From the NCBI GenBank assembly GCA_965220235.1, contig OZ244815.1:2294001-2358000 (forward strand): a stretch of DNA of 64,000 nucleotides, read 5' to 3'. Both the position numbers and the translations under genes were made by a program. Below, in pieces: positions 1-7,857 of this stretch (the first letter of the stretch is position 1; each line of letters opens with the position of its first letter). This stretch comes from Bin55 sp965220235 (GTDB lineage Bacteria > Pseudomonadota > Gammaproteobacteria > Pseudomonadales > Azotimanducaceae). The notes under the pieces are model-generated. The model saw only the letters and a program-made list of their open reading frames with translations. It was not told the origin of the DNA and searched no databases.

Positions 1-282
1 AGTCAAAAAGCCGTACGCGATGACGTCGCGATGACCGGCGAGATCACACTATCTGGTTTAGTCCTACCCGTCGGTGGTATCCGCGAGAAAGTACTCGCAG
101 CGCATCGAACCGGGATTCGACATGTGATCCTGCCGAAAGACAACGAGGCAGAACTCTCAAAGCTGCCGGATACCGTTCGAGACGATATGAAATTCTCGCT
201 TGTGAATACCCTCGCCGATGTCGTTGAAATTGCAATCCCCGATTTAAAGGATCGCGGGGTGCACGCGCAGAAAAAACACTGA
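1..282 (+). CDS. lon: Lon ATP-dependent protease, C-terminal end (5' truncated by window)
   Basis: The open frame enters at base 1 and stops at the TGA at 280-282, giving about 93 residues. It matches the end of the S16 serine-lysine protease domain of Lon, which degrades misfolded and regulatory proteins in the cytoplasm. The conserved stretch GGIREKVLAAHRTGI holds the catalytic lysine (codon 88-90). The catalytic serine lies before the window. The hydrophobic VILPKDNEAEL segment that follows is also typical. The last residues (GVHAQKKH) are a normal variable tail, so the 3' end looks intact. An internal ATG at 31 is not the start. A hairpin follows the stop. Confidence 0.95.
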   Translation, partial: SQKAVRDDVAMTGEITLSGLVLPVGGIREKVLAAHRTGIRHVILPKDNEAELSKLPDTVRDDMKFSLVNTLADVVEIAIPDLKDRGVHAQKKH

Positions 283-286
283 CATA

Positions 287-317
287 GACGGGTACTTCAA
301 TCGCGCTGGTACCCGTC
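287..317. terminator. Inverted repeat between convergent genes, possible bidirectional terminator
   Basis: GACGGGTAC at 287-295 pairs perfectly with GTACCCGTC at 309-317, with a 13-base loop. It sits in the 37-bp gap between the lon stop and the stop of the convergent gene at 320. No clear T-tract follows on either strand, so intrinsic termination is inferred from position and the 9-bp stem only. Confidence 0.45.
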
Positions 318-319
318 AT

Positions 320-1027
320 CTACTCTCGTCTCTGATAAATGACGGCGTTTCCGTCTTTTCCGCACGCGTGGATGACGTTTGCCTGCCGAAAACAATAAGC
401 GAATTTCTGTGCCTTGTTCCGTGTAGTGCCGAGCGTGTTTGCGATCGTAGCGGTGGTGAACTGGTGAGGTAGATCTTCACCGAACTTACCGAACAACCCT
501 GCCATGCTGTCGAATCGTTCCTGATGCATGATCTCATCAAGGCGACGTTCCGTGATAACCCAATGCCTACGTCGCCACGCACGTTTCGCATCAAACTTGC
601 GATGCTCTTCAATGCTCACGTACACCAATTCAAGGTCAAGGTTTACGTGATTTAGCAAAGTCGGCATATAGACGAGCTCGTCGAATAAATCCAGTGTCGA
701 CCCGACTCTTGGAGATTTACGTCTCTGCTCGCCGGTCTCCGTTTGTTTGACAAGCGTTTTTCTGACCGCTATCGGATATACAACCGTGACTGAGTGGGTA
801 TCTAGAAGCCCGTTTAGTTTGTTATTGAGTGCGCTGAAATTAGCTGTCTGAATCTCAATAACGTGTTCGCCATCCAGTATGTCAACCACGTACTTCCCAA
901 CGACATGCTCAGTTTGAGCACCGTGCGCAGCATAGATTAATTTGAGATCGCGATGCAAAGCGCTTTCGCGCAACGTACCGATCCGGTCACTTTGTAGATC
1001 CAGTTGCTTAATGGGTTCGCAAGACAC
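320..1027 (-). CDS. Uncharacterised protein with a nuclease-fold-like core
   Basis: The 235-residue product has no signal peptide or membrane segment. Residues about 25-80 carry a pattern resembling PD-(D/E)XK folds: a helix with E, then YVVDILDGEHVIEIQTANFS, where D and E-x-Q fall where D and E-x-K would be expected. The usual catalytic lysine appears replaced by Gln-Thr, so activity is doubtful. The C-terminal third (LPHQFTTATIANTLGTTRNKA) looks like a winged-helix or HTH segment, so DNA binding is plausible. The start is GTG; no better in-frame start was seen. It is transcribed away from the repeat array at 1268-1382. The family resemblance is from memory of EIQT-containing hypothetical proteins and is not certain. 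Confidence 0.6.
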   Translation of the reverse strand: MSCEPIKQLDLQSDRIGTLRESALHRDLKLIYAAHGAQTEHVVGKYVVDILDGEHVIEIQTANFSALNNKLNGLLDTHSVTVVYPIAVRKTLVKQTETGEQRRKSPRVGSTLDLFDELVYMPTLLNHVNLDLELVYVSIEEHRKFDAKRAWRRRHWVITERRLDEIMHQERFDSMAGLFGKFGEDLPHQFTTATIANTLGTTRNKAQKFAYCFRQANVIHACGKDGNAVIYQRRE

Positions 1028-1554
1028 TAGATGTGTATTGTCTGTATGGCGGCATTTTCCTGCGACACTCGGTATCTGCGAATGTGATTAAGTCGTCACG
1101 ATTCGAGCTATTCTTGGCACTAAGCATCGTATTCAGCTGATCACACACGAAGGTGCGCAATGGAACATTTGCATACCCAAACGATCACATCGCGCCATCG
1201 TTCAACGCGATTTGACTCGTAGAACGAATTAAGAGCTTTATCAGATATTTGTTTCAGCTCATTGTGGACTTTATGTCGTATAAAAGCCCTTTACGACACT
1301 TAACCCGTCCTTTGTGACGTAAAACTCGTTTTATGTCGCATAAATCGTGTTTACGGCGTCACGTACCTTTATGTTAGACCTATACAAAAGCCTATGAAGT
1401 ATATGTGTATTCAAGCTTGCACTTTGTGTGGATTCAAGCCTGCTTCTAATTTTCTCGGCTTGGTTGTTAGACGTTTCGCGAGGTCGTTTTAACACAATCT
1501 TTCACGCTTACAATGCGATACTGTTTCAACTAATCAATAAAGGACGGACCAGCT
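1028..1554. other. Long divergent intergenic region (527 bp)
   Basis: No coding frame is supported here. The region separates the minus-strand gene at 320-1027 from the plus-strand gene at 1555. It contains the 20-bp-spaced repeat array (1268-1382) and a second direct-repeat pair, ATTCAAGCTTGC at 1409-1420 and ATTCAAGCCTGC at 1432-1443. It therefore probably holds promoters for both flanking genes; no promoter boxes could be assigned confidently. Confidence 0.6.
1268..1382. repeat. Array of six TTTAYG-type repeats at about 20-bp spacing
   Basis: Units begin at 1270, 1290, 1311, 1330, 1350 and 1368, that is every 18-21 bp, about two helical turns. The two best units are TTTATGTCGTATAAA (1270-1284) and TTTATGTCGCATAAA (1330-1344). 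The latter is a perfect palindrome with 6-bp arms around TCG. Others (TTTACGACACTTAA, TTTGTGACGTAAAA, TTTACGGCGTCACG) are degenerate. The arrangement suggests cooperative binding of a dimeric protein on one face of DNA, either as an operator array or as iterons. No spacers of constant length and unique content occur, so it is not CRISPR. Confidence 0.65.
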
Positions 1555-1857
1555 GTGAGTCAAATCGACGGAAAGTACGACGTCACTACAAAGACCCCGA
1601 TGGGTGATCAGAAAGGCACGCTCACGCTAGCAACGGACGGCGATTCATTGACAGGTACCCTATCCGGTGATCAAGGTTCAATCGATCTCGCTGACGGTGC
1701 TGTCAATGGCGATGACCTGTCATGGACTGCGAATATCACATCACCGATGCCTATGAAGCTTGAGTTCTCCGCGAAAGTTGATGGAGACTCGATTAGCGGA
1801 TCAGTCAAACTCGGTGCATTCGGCAGCGCAAGCTTCGAAGGATCGCGAATCGCTTAA
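1555..1857 (+). CDS. Small beta-rich conserved hypothetical protein
   Basis: The 100-residue product has no signal peptide, no cysteine and no membrane segment. It shows alternating short strands (GKYDVTTKTPMGDQKGTLTL, DSLTGTLSGDQGSIDL, DSISGSVKLGAFGSASFEG), suggesting a small beta barrel or sandwich. The N-terminal KTPMGDQKGTL and C-terminal KLGAFGSASFEG blocks are recognisable from small proteobacterial hypothetical proteins, but no function is known to me. The start is GTG at 1555, with AAGGA about 11 bases upstream. It lies just downstream of the repeat array and about 160 bp before a GST-like gene, possibly cotranscribed. Confidence 0.8.
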   Translation: MSQIDGKYDVTTKTPMGDQKGTLTLATDGDSLTGTLSGDQGSIDLADGAVNGDDLSWTANITSPMPMKLEFSAKVDGDSISGSVKLGAFGSASFEGSRIA

Positions 1858-2016
1858 CCCTCTTTGTGACCCGTCCCGCGCTTCAACGGTGTGGACGGGG
1901 ACAAGACAAGAAGACATCGAATCTGTGTGGGCAGCAGGTTCTGTCAAGTTGCATAAGACCCTATTGCGACCATTTATCGCTCAGGGGTAATCTAGTACTT
2001 CAGTTAGGAGATAGAC

Positions 2017-3003
2017 GTGGCGTACACAGTGTTTGGTATCGAGGAATCACCGTATTCCGTTAAGGTACGGTCGTACTTCAGATACAAAGGCATTCCGCAC
2101 GATTGGGTATTCCGTAACGAGGACAACGAGACCTATACGCAACACGCACGATTACCTCTCATTCCGTTAGTCGTGAAACCCGAGGGCGGAGCGATTCAAG
2201 ATTCGACGCCGATCATTGAAACAATGGAATCTGAATATCCTGATCCTTCTATTCATCCGCCAGAAACCGTTGCTGCGTTCGCTTCTTGCCTGCTTGAAGA
2301 GTTCGGTGACGAGTGGGGAAATAAGTGGATGTTTCACTTTCGATGGCGCCGGGAGATTGATCAATTAGCTTGCGGACGTCGCCTTGCGGAATGGTCCAAT
2401 CCATTCGCGTCCGACGAAGAGATCAGGGCGATCACCAAGCAAATCCAATCGCGCATGGTCGACCGGGTCTGGTTCGTCGGGTCCAGCGACCAAACTGCGG
2501 ATCAGATTGAGCAGTCCCTTGCTAATGCGCTCGACCAACTTGAAACACACTTAAGCTCGAGACCCTACCTATTCGGAGCACGCCCAAGCTTCGGCGACTT
2601 CGGCATGTGGGGTCAGATCTACAACGCAAATCGAGATCCAACGCCCGCAAAACTCGTGCGAGCCCACCCCAATGTACACGCATGGACTCGCCGCATGCTT
2701 TCACCGATCAATGAAGGTGAATTTGAACCGTGGGACGCGGTGAAGGACACACTCGTTCCGCTGCTACGTGACCAAATAGGCGCATTGTTTCTACCTTGGA
2801 GCGTGGCAAATAGTCAAGCGATCGCTGATGGAGCAGAGACATTTGAAGTCGAGCTCGCCGGAAAGACCTGGGCGCAACGACCTCAGAAGTACCACGCACG
2901 TTCACTCGCGGCGCTTCGCGAAAAGTTCAATGCGGTATCGAATGATCCTACCGTACGTGAATTGACCGAAATGACGGGTTGCCTAACCTATCTCGACGCC
3001 TAA
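2017..3003 (+). CDS. Glutathione S-transferase family protein
   Basis: The 328-residue protein has an N-terminal thioredoxin-like domain (about 1-80), including GIEESPYSVKVRSYFRYKG and the substrate-binding turn IQDSTPIIETME with the conserved acidic-Ser equivalent. An all-helical GST C-terminal domain follows, with LFGARPSFGDFGMWGQIYNA at about 185-205. It is longer than usual (about 220), carrying an extra C-terminal region of about 90 residues. The first helix has no catalytic Cys; Ser or Tyr near residue 11-13 could serve. The start is GTG with TTAGGAG directly upstream. Substrate unknown. Next gene: a VOC protein 52 bp downstream, probably the same transcript. Confidence 0.85.
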   Translation: MAYTVFGIEESPYSVKVRSYFRYKGIPHDWVFRNEDNETYTQHARLPLIPLVVKPEGGAIQDSTPIIETMESEYPDPSIHPPETVAAFASCLLEEFGDEWGNKWMFHFRWRREIDQLACGRRLAEWSNPFASDEEIRAITKQIQSRMVDRVWFVGSSDQTADQIEQSLANALDQLETHLSSRPYLFGARPSFGDFGMWGQIYNANRDPTPAKLVRAHPNVHAWTRRMLSPINEGEFEPWDAVKDTLVPLLRDQIGALFLPWSVANSQAIADGAETFEVELAGKTWAQRPQKYHARSLAALREKFNAVSNDPTVRELTEMTGCLTYLDA

Positions 3004-3055
3004 TTTATCACATCCTTTTGTTCCCTGACGAGCGAATGAGTTTCGGAGTAAAACC

Positions 3056-3832
3056 ATGGCCATCCAACTACGTCAAATCTGTCTAGTTGCTCGCGAGTTG
3101 CGACCTGTAATCGACGACCTTACGACTGTTCTCGGAATTAAGGCTTGTTTCGTTGATCCCGGCGTCGGAGCTTTTGGATTAGAAAACACGCTGATGTGCG
3201 TCGGTCGCAACTTCCTCGAAGTAGTCGCACCTGTAGAAGAGAACACCGCTGGCGGTCGGTACCTCGATAAGCGAAATGGCGACGGCGGCTACATGGTGAT
3301 TTGCCAAGCGGATAGCAAGGAAAACCAACAAGCCGTTCGTCAAAGAGCGCTAGACAATGGGATTCGAATCGCCCATGAATCCGACCGCGAAAACTGGAAC
3401 ATCTGTCAAATCCATCCTGGTGACATGATCGCGTCGTTCTTCGAAATCGAATGGGTCCCGCCGAACGACTTTGAAGGCAATTGGATGCCTGCCGGAGGAC
3501 TTGGGTGGGAGGACAAGGTCGACCAGTCAACAACTATTGATTTCGTAGGGGTCGAACTCCAAGGTCCAGATCCAGTGGAAATCGCGGATCGATGGGGCAA
3601 GGTTGCAGGATTGCCCGTCAGCCGCGATGGTGAAGTTCTGAGCATGCGACTAAATAACGTCGACATTCGCTTTGTCGAAGCGACGGATGGTCGAGGTGCC
3701 GGATTAGGCGGTTTAGATATATCCGTTGTAGATAAGTCCGGCATACTTGAACGTGCAAAAGCTCGAGGCGCATACGTTTCAGACGATCAAGTTATGCTCT
3801 GCGGCACACGTTGGAACTTAAAGGCGGCTTAG
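3056..3832 (+). CDS. VOC-superfamily (glyoxalase-like) protein
   Basis: The 258-residue protein has two beta-alpha-beta-beta-beta modules. The first begins IQLRQICLVARELRPVIDDLTTVLGIKACF. The second begins after TIDFVGVELQGPDPVEIADRWGKVAGLPV. VOC-fold enzymes bind a metal and act as lyases, isomerases or dioxygenases on small ligands. The usual metal His at the first strand is replaced by Gln (RQICLV), while conserved acidic residues remain (FLEVVAP, FFEIEWV), so metal binding is uncertain. The start is ATG, preceded by CGGAG. It follows the GST-like gene in the same direction; both may handle the same electrophile. The substrate is not recognisable. Confidence 0.8.
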   Translation: MAIQLRQICLVARELRPVIDDLTTVLGIKACFVDPGVGAFGLENTLMCVGRNFLEVVAPVEENTAGGRYLDKRNGDGGYMVICQADSKENQQAVRQRALDNGIRIAHESDRENWNICQIHPGDMIASFFEIEWVPPNDFEGNWMPAGGLGWEDKVDQSTTIDFVGVELQGPDPVEIADRWGKVAGLPVSRDGEVLSMRLNNVDIRFVEATDGRGAGLGGLDISVVDKSGILERAKARGAYVSDDQVMLCGTRWNLKAA

Positions 3833-3901
3833 AGGAACCAAGGAAATATAGAAACCAACAGGGTTCTACACGAAGGCGAACCTAGATCTTTAGAGGAGTA
3901 C

Positions 3902-3921
3902 CTACAGAGGTTTGCCTGTAG
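3902..3921. terminator. Short hairpin between convergent genes
   Basis: CTACAG at 3902-3907 pairs with CTGTAG at 3916-3921 across an 8-base loop. It lies between the VOC stop (3832) and the stop of the soxA-soxG fusion (3944), which converge. The stem is short and has no T-run, so this is a weak candidate. Confidence 0.25.
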
Positions 3922-3943
3922 ACCAGTCCAGTGCTCGTATCGC

Positions 3944-6900
3944 TTAATCAACTAGGCGAAAGCCAAATTCACGAGACGCATCCACAATCCATCGACATAC
4001 GTAATCTGAATAGCTGCGACGAACGACCAAATCGATGCGATTGTTCGGCTGATTTATCACGAGTGCCTGCGTCTTAGCGAACGTCGTTCTAAAAGAGGAT
4101 TTGGCGGAAAAGACTGATTCATGGAAGTCGTGAGCACACGACTTCTGTAGTAGCTCTTTCACTGACGGTCCTGAAAGTGAGAGAACTGAATAGGCGCCCG
4201 TCGTATCGATGACACTAACGTCGCCAGGTTGACTAGCGACGAATTCTGAAGATTCGCCTCTCTCATCGTCTATTAGCTCAAGCACCAACCAACGATTTGG
4301 ACCTATCCAACAGATTTGCACGCCATCGACTGACGACCACGTACAGGGTTCCACAGGTGAGGTTTCTAGATGCGGCGGCAAGTTGCCTTGTTTCCGATTT
4401 TCGACCGTTGAACCTACAAGAGTCAGCAGACGGAAGTTTCGCCACTGTCGAAACGAAATGCCAGCATGTTGACTTTCAGCTTCTTCCACAGGTTCTAAGA
4501 CAGCTCCGTTAGAAACGAGCGTTCTAGTCATTGGAGCGATAGCTTGGTCAGCATCTCGATCCACAACATTGACTTTCTGAGCTTCGTTCTCCCGGTCGTA
4601 AAACGTTGGTTCAACTATCCTGGCTTGACTGAAACCGCCGACTCGTAAAGAGCAATGAAGAGTTTCGCCTAACCGGTTGTGTCCACCTTTTACCATGGCG
4701 AGCGCAATCGCTCTACCTAAAGTTGCACTGAAGTAACTCGAAGTTACGTACCCCTGCATCGCCGCTGGCGTTTTCTTCGTAGGTTTGTTCAGCAACTGGC
4801 CGCCTTCTGGCAGCACTTGCGAAGGTTCAGTGGTTTCGAGTCCGACAAACTGCAACCGGTCCGATCGTTGATAGTCTTCAAGCGCCAATGAACGTCGTCC
4901 TACGAAATCAACGTCATTCGACTTTCGGACGCACCAACTCATGTTCATGTCTGCTGGTGTCATCGAGCCGTCCGTGTCCTGACCAGCGATGATGAACCCT
5001 TTTTCTGCGCGTAATACGTGCATGGTTTCAGTACCATAAGGCGTGATACCGTGTGGCTCGCCAGCCGCCATTGTTTGCTCCCACAGAGACAGACCGTATT
5101 GCGCCGGTACATTGATCTCATACGACAACTCGCCGCTGAAGCTGATGCGAAAAACCCTTGCTTCAATGTCTCCGATTTTCCCGGCCTGCACGGACATGAA
5201 AGGAAATCGTTCGTTCGACAGATCGAGATCAGGACACAGCGCGGCAACGACCACTCTGGATTTGGGACCGACGACAGCTGCCGTTGCCCATTGATCCGTG
5301 ACCGACGTCAATCGAACATCAAGGTCCGGCCACTCGGTCTGGTGCCATAGTTCCAACCACGACAGTACAGCGTCAGCGTTTCCAGTCGTCGTGTGGATGA
5401 GGAAGTGGTCTTCTCCCAGACGAGCGGTTACACCGTCATCAAAGATCATCCCCGTGTCACGCAACATCAAGCCGTAGCGACATCGCCCGACCCGTAGTTT
5501 TAAGAATGCGTTGCTATATATACGGTCGACAAATGTTGCAGCGTCTTTTCCTTGTACGTCGATCTTCCCTAAGGTCGACGCATCAAGGACCGCTATACCG
5601 TTTCGTGCTGCAAGAACCTCACGATTGACAGCGTCATGCATTGACTCGCCGGCTCTCGGGTAGTACCAGGGACGTTTCCACTGACCTACGTTCTCCCACA
5701 TCGCACCATGTTGAACGTGCCATGAATGCATAGGAGTATGACGCTCGGGGTCGAACAACGCGCCGACGCTCCGGCCTGCGATCGCACCAAATGTGACAGG
5801 TGTGTAAGGCGGTCGAAACACTGTCGTACCGATTTCCGACATCGACAGCGCGAGGGTGTCCCCCAAGACAGCTATGCCGTTAACGTTGCCTAGTTTGCCT
5901 TGATCGGTTCCAAAACCCAACGCCGTATAGCGTTTAACGTGTTCAATCGTTCTATAGCCTTCGCGTGCTGCGAGTTGAATATCGGAGACCGTTACGTCGA
6001 GTTGGAAATCCACAAATTGTTTCGGTGCTCTACTATCAACTCGCCAATGCGGTGCTTTGAAGACCTCGTCGGCTCGCGATGGTGGTTTCTCGTCAACACG
6101 AGGTAGCGGTATGACGAGTTCGTCATCGGACAAATTACGTAGTCGGCGGATCGAGTCCACTCCTTCGCTCATGCACGTTGCCAACGTCCGCACGCCATTG
6201 ATTGCGCCAGCGGTTGCGATGCTTCGCGATGTTGCGTCAAGCAAGAACGAGACATCTTCCTCACTCCATCGAGCCATCGTGCGCGTATGTGCATTCAAAT
6301 GAATGACGGGATTCCAGCCGCTCGACGTCGCGAGCACATCACAGCTAAGTGTTTGCGGTTTTCCGACTAAGCCTCGCTTGTCATTAGAGAGTGGCGCTAC
6401 GACTGCGCGCTTTACGCATTTCTTGCCATGAGCTTCAATTACCACGTGCTCCCGGAGGATCGGAATATTGCGCACATCACAACCGTTGATTAAGTCAGCC
6501 GGTAAATCTGCGCGGGTATCACAAATTGCTACGACCCTCTTACCTACGTCGTGCCATGCAAACGCAGTTTCATACGCCAAGTCGTTCGTGGTCGCTAGAA
6601 CAAGATCGTTGCCTGGCGCAACGGCGTAACGAGTGAGATAGGTCAACACAGCAGACGACAACATGATCCTAGGCAAATCGTTGTTAGCGAAAGTTATCGG
6701 ACGTTCGAGCGCACCAGTCGCTAGAACCACTTGCTCTGCTCGTATCTGGTGAAGGCGTTCACGTGCGGATCCACGTGTCGAGGATCGCTGATGGATCAAG
6801 CGTTCACTACCCATCACGAGGTTATGGTCGTACAGGCCGAAGATCGTTGTTCGCGGCAGAAGCACCACGTTGGGATGCGCACGAAGTACGGTGACAGCAC

Positions 6901-7567
6901 GGTCTACCCACTCGGTAGAAGCACGATCCTCAATCGTCGTCGAACTCGAGAGCAGCCAACCACCGAACTCCGCCTGTTCGTCGGCGACCATCACGCGTAT
7001 GCCGAGTTCGGCAGCCGCAAGTGCAGCGCACAACCCAGCCGCTCCACCGCCGACGATTAGAACGTCGCAATGGTGGTGATATTTGTCATAGATGTCGGGA
7101 TCGCGATCGTTTGGTACCGATCCAAATCCGGCAGTATCCTGTATGAGTTTTTCGCCTAGATCCCAGATCGCTTTGGGACGGATTAGGGTCTTGTAGTAGA
7201 AACCTACGGGCATCAACGATGAGAGACGGCTACTTAGACGTCGCAATCCCATGCGATCTGTCGTGGTCGCACTCTTCGCGCTTAAGCCATCTACGAGCTC
7301 GATCTCCGTCGCGCGCAGATTCGGGGTCGAAGTCTCATTGGAATCAAGTTGCACAATCGCATTTGGTTCTTCGACACCGGCACCGACGATTCCGCGTCTG
7401 CGGAAATACTTGAAGCTTCGACCGACTTCGGTAACGCCATTTGCGATAAGTGCACTTGCGAGAGTATCCCCTTGATATCCCGAATACGACTTGCCGTTAA
7501 ACGTGAATTCAAGCGGTGTCGTACGGTCGATGCGCCCGCCCGTGTCGAGACGTCGCTGTTGATTCAC
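3944..7567 (-). CDS. soxA: Sarcosine oxidase alpha-gamma fusion (SoxA-SoxG)
   Basis: The 1207-residue protein carries both subunits in one chain. Residues about 20-100 are the SoxA N-terminal ferredoxin-like domain (GKSYSGYQGDTLASALIANGV). A dinucleotide site VLIVGGGAAGLCAALAAAELG starts at 169. The C-terminal half of alpha is the GcvT-like folate-binding region (FVDRIYSNAFLKLRVGRCRYG, FSGELSYEINVP). Alpha homology ends near 1000. The last about 170 residues (ISFRQWRNFRLLTLVGS to the end, with WIGPNRWLVL and ITGAYSVLSLSGP-like blocks) match the gamma subunit. Heterotetrameric sarcosine oxidase converts sarcosine, THF and O2 to glycine, methylene-THF and H2O2. No separate soxG is present. It overlaps soxD by 4 bases. 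Confidence 0.9.
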   Translation of the reverse strand: MNQQRRLDTGGRIDRTTPLEFTFNGKSYSGYQGDTLASALIANGVTEVGRSFKYFRRRGIVGAGVEEPNAIVQLDSNETSTPNLRATEIELVDGLSAKSATTTDRMGLRRLSSRLSSLMPVGFYYKTLIRPKAIWDLGEKLIQDTAGFGSVPNDRDPDIYDKYHHHCDVLIVGGGAAGLCAALAAAELGIRVMVADEQAEFGGWLLSSSTTIEDRASTEWVDRAVTVLRAHPNVVLLPRTTIFGLYDHNLVMGSERLIHQRSSTRGSARERLHQIRAEQVVLATGALERPITFANNDLPRIMLSSAVLTYLTRYAVAPGNDLVLATTNDLAYETAFAWHDVGKRVVAICDTRADLPADLINGCDVRNIPILREHVVIEAHGKKCVKRAVVAPLSNDKRGLVGKPQTLSCDVLATSSGWNPVIHLNAHTRTMARWSEEDVSFLLDATSRSIATAGAINGVRTLATCMSEGVDSIRRLRNLSDDELVIPLPRVDEKPPSRADEVFKAPHWRVDSRAPKQFVDFQLDVTVSDIQLAAREGYRTIEHVKRYTALGFGTDQGKLGNVNGIAVLGDTLALSMSEIGTTVFRPPYTPVTFGAIAGRSVGALFDPERHTPMHSWHVQHGAMWENVGQWKRPWYYPRAGESMHDAVNREVLAARNGIAVLDASTLGKIDVQGKDAATFVDRIYSNAFLKLRVGRCRYGLMLRDTGMIFDDGVTARLGEDHFLIHTTTGNADAVLSWLELWHQTEWPDLDVRLTSVTDQWATAAVVGPKSRVVVAALCPDLDLSNERFPFMSVQAGKIGDIEARVFRISFSGELSYEINVPAQYGLSLWEQTMAAGEPHGITPYGTETMHVLRAEKGFIIAGQDTDGSMTPADMNMSWCVRKSNDVDFVGRRSLALEDYQRSDRLQFVGLETTEPSQVLPEGGQLLNKPTKKTPAAMQGYVTSSYFSATLGRAIALAMVKGGHNRLGETLHCSLRVGGFSQARIVEPTFYDRENEAQKVNVVDRDADQAIAPMTRTLVSNGAVLEPVEEAESQHAGISFRQWRNFRLLTLVGSTVENRKQGNLPPHLETSPVEPCTWSSVDGVQICWIGPNRWLVLELIDDERGESSEFVASQPGDVSVIDTTGAYSVLSLSGPSVKELLQKSCAHDFHESVFSAKSSFRTTFAKTQALVINQPNNRIDLVVRRSYSDYVCRWIVDASREFGFRLVD

Positions 7568-7857
7568 TCGTCGAGAACCGCCTCATGTGGCGATTCTTCT
7601 CCGATGTGATAGGCGTGCCTGATTTCGTAGGTCTCTGTGTCCCGCACGACAATGAAATGTTGTCGACAACCGACTGCGTGGTGCCAGATTTCCCGATGTT
7701 CGCCTCTTGGATTGGTCCGGAAATGAAGGTATTCACCCCATTCTTGATCGTTGAGATCGTCAGGTCGTTCAGGTCGGTTGATGTGAGCCTCACCGACACA
7801 ATGAAACTCATCCTCGTCGCGGACGGATTCACAGTAAGGGCAGTAGATCCGCAACAT
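7564..7857 (-). CDS. soxD: Sarcosine oxidase delta subunit
   Basis: The 97-residue protein has the usual SoxD length. It starts LRIYCPYCESVRDEDEFHCVGEAH, giving the two CxxC-like positions and His residues that bind zinc in the delta subunit. The segment HHAVGCRQHFIVVRDTETYEI is also typical. SoxD is a structural subunit of the heterotetramer. Its ATG overlaps the soxB stop by one base, and its own stop overlaps the start of the soxA-soxG fusion, indicating tight translational coupling. Confidence 0.95.
   Translation of the reverse strand: MLRIYCPYCESVRDEDEFHCVGEAHINRPERPDDLNDQEWGEYLHFRTNPRGEHREIWHHAVGCRQHFIVVRDTETYEIRHAYHIGEESPHEAVLDE

Noticed and set aside
1268..1382. CRISPR array
   Set aside because: Units are 15 bp or shorter, only 4-6 bp apart, and there are no unique spacers or cas genes.
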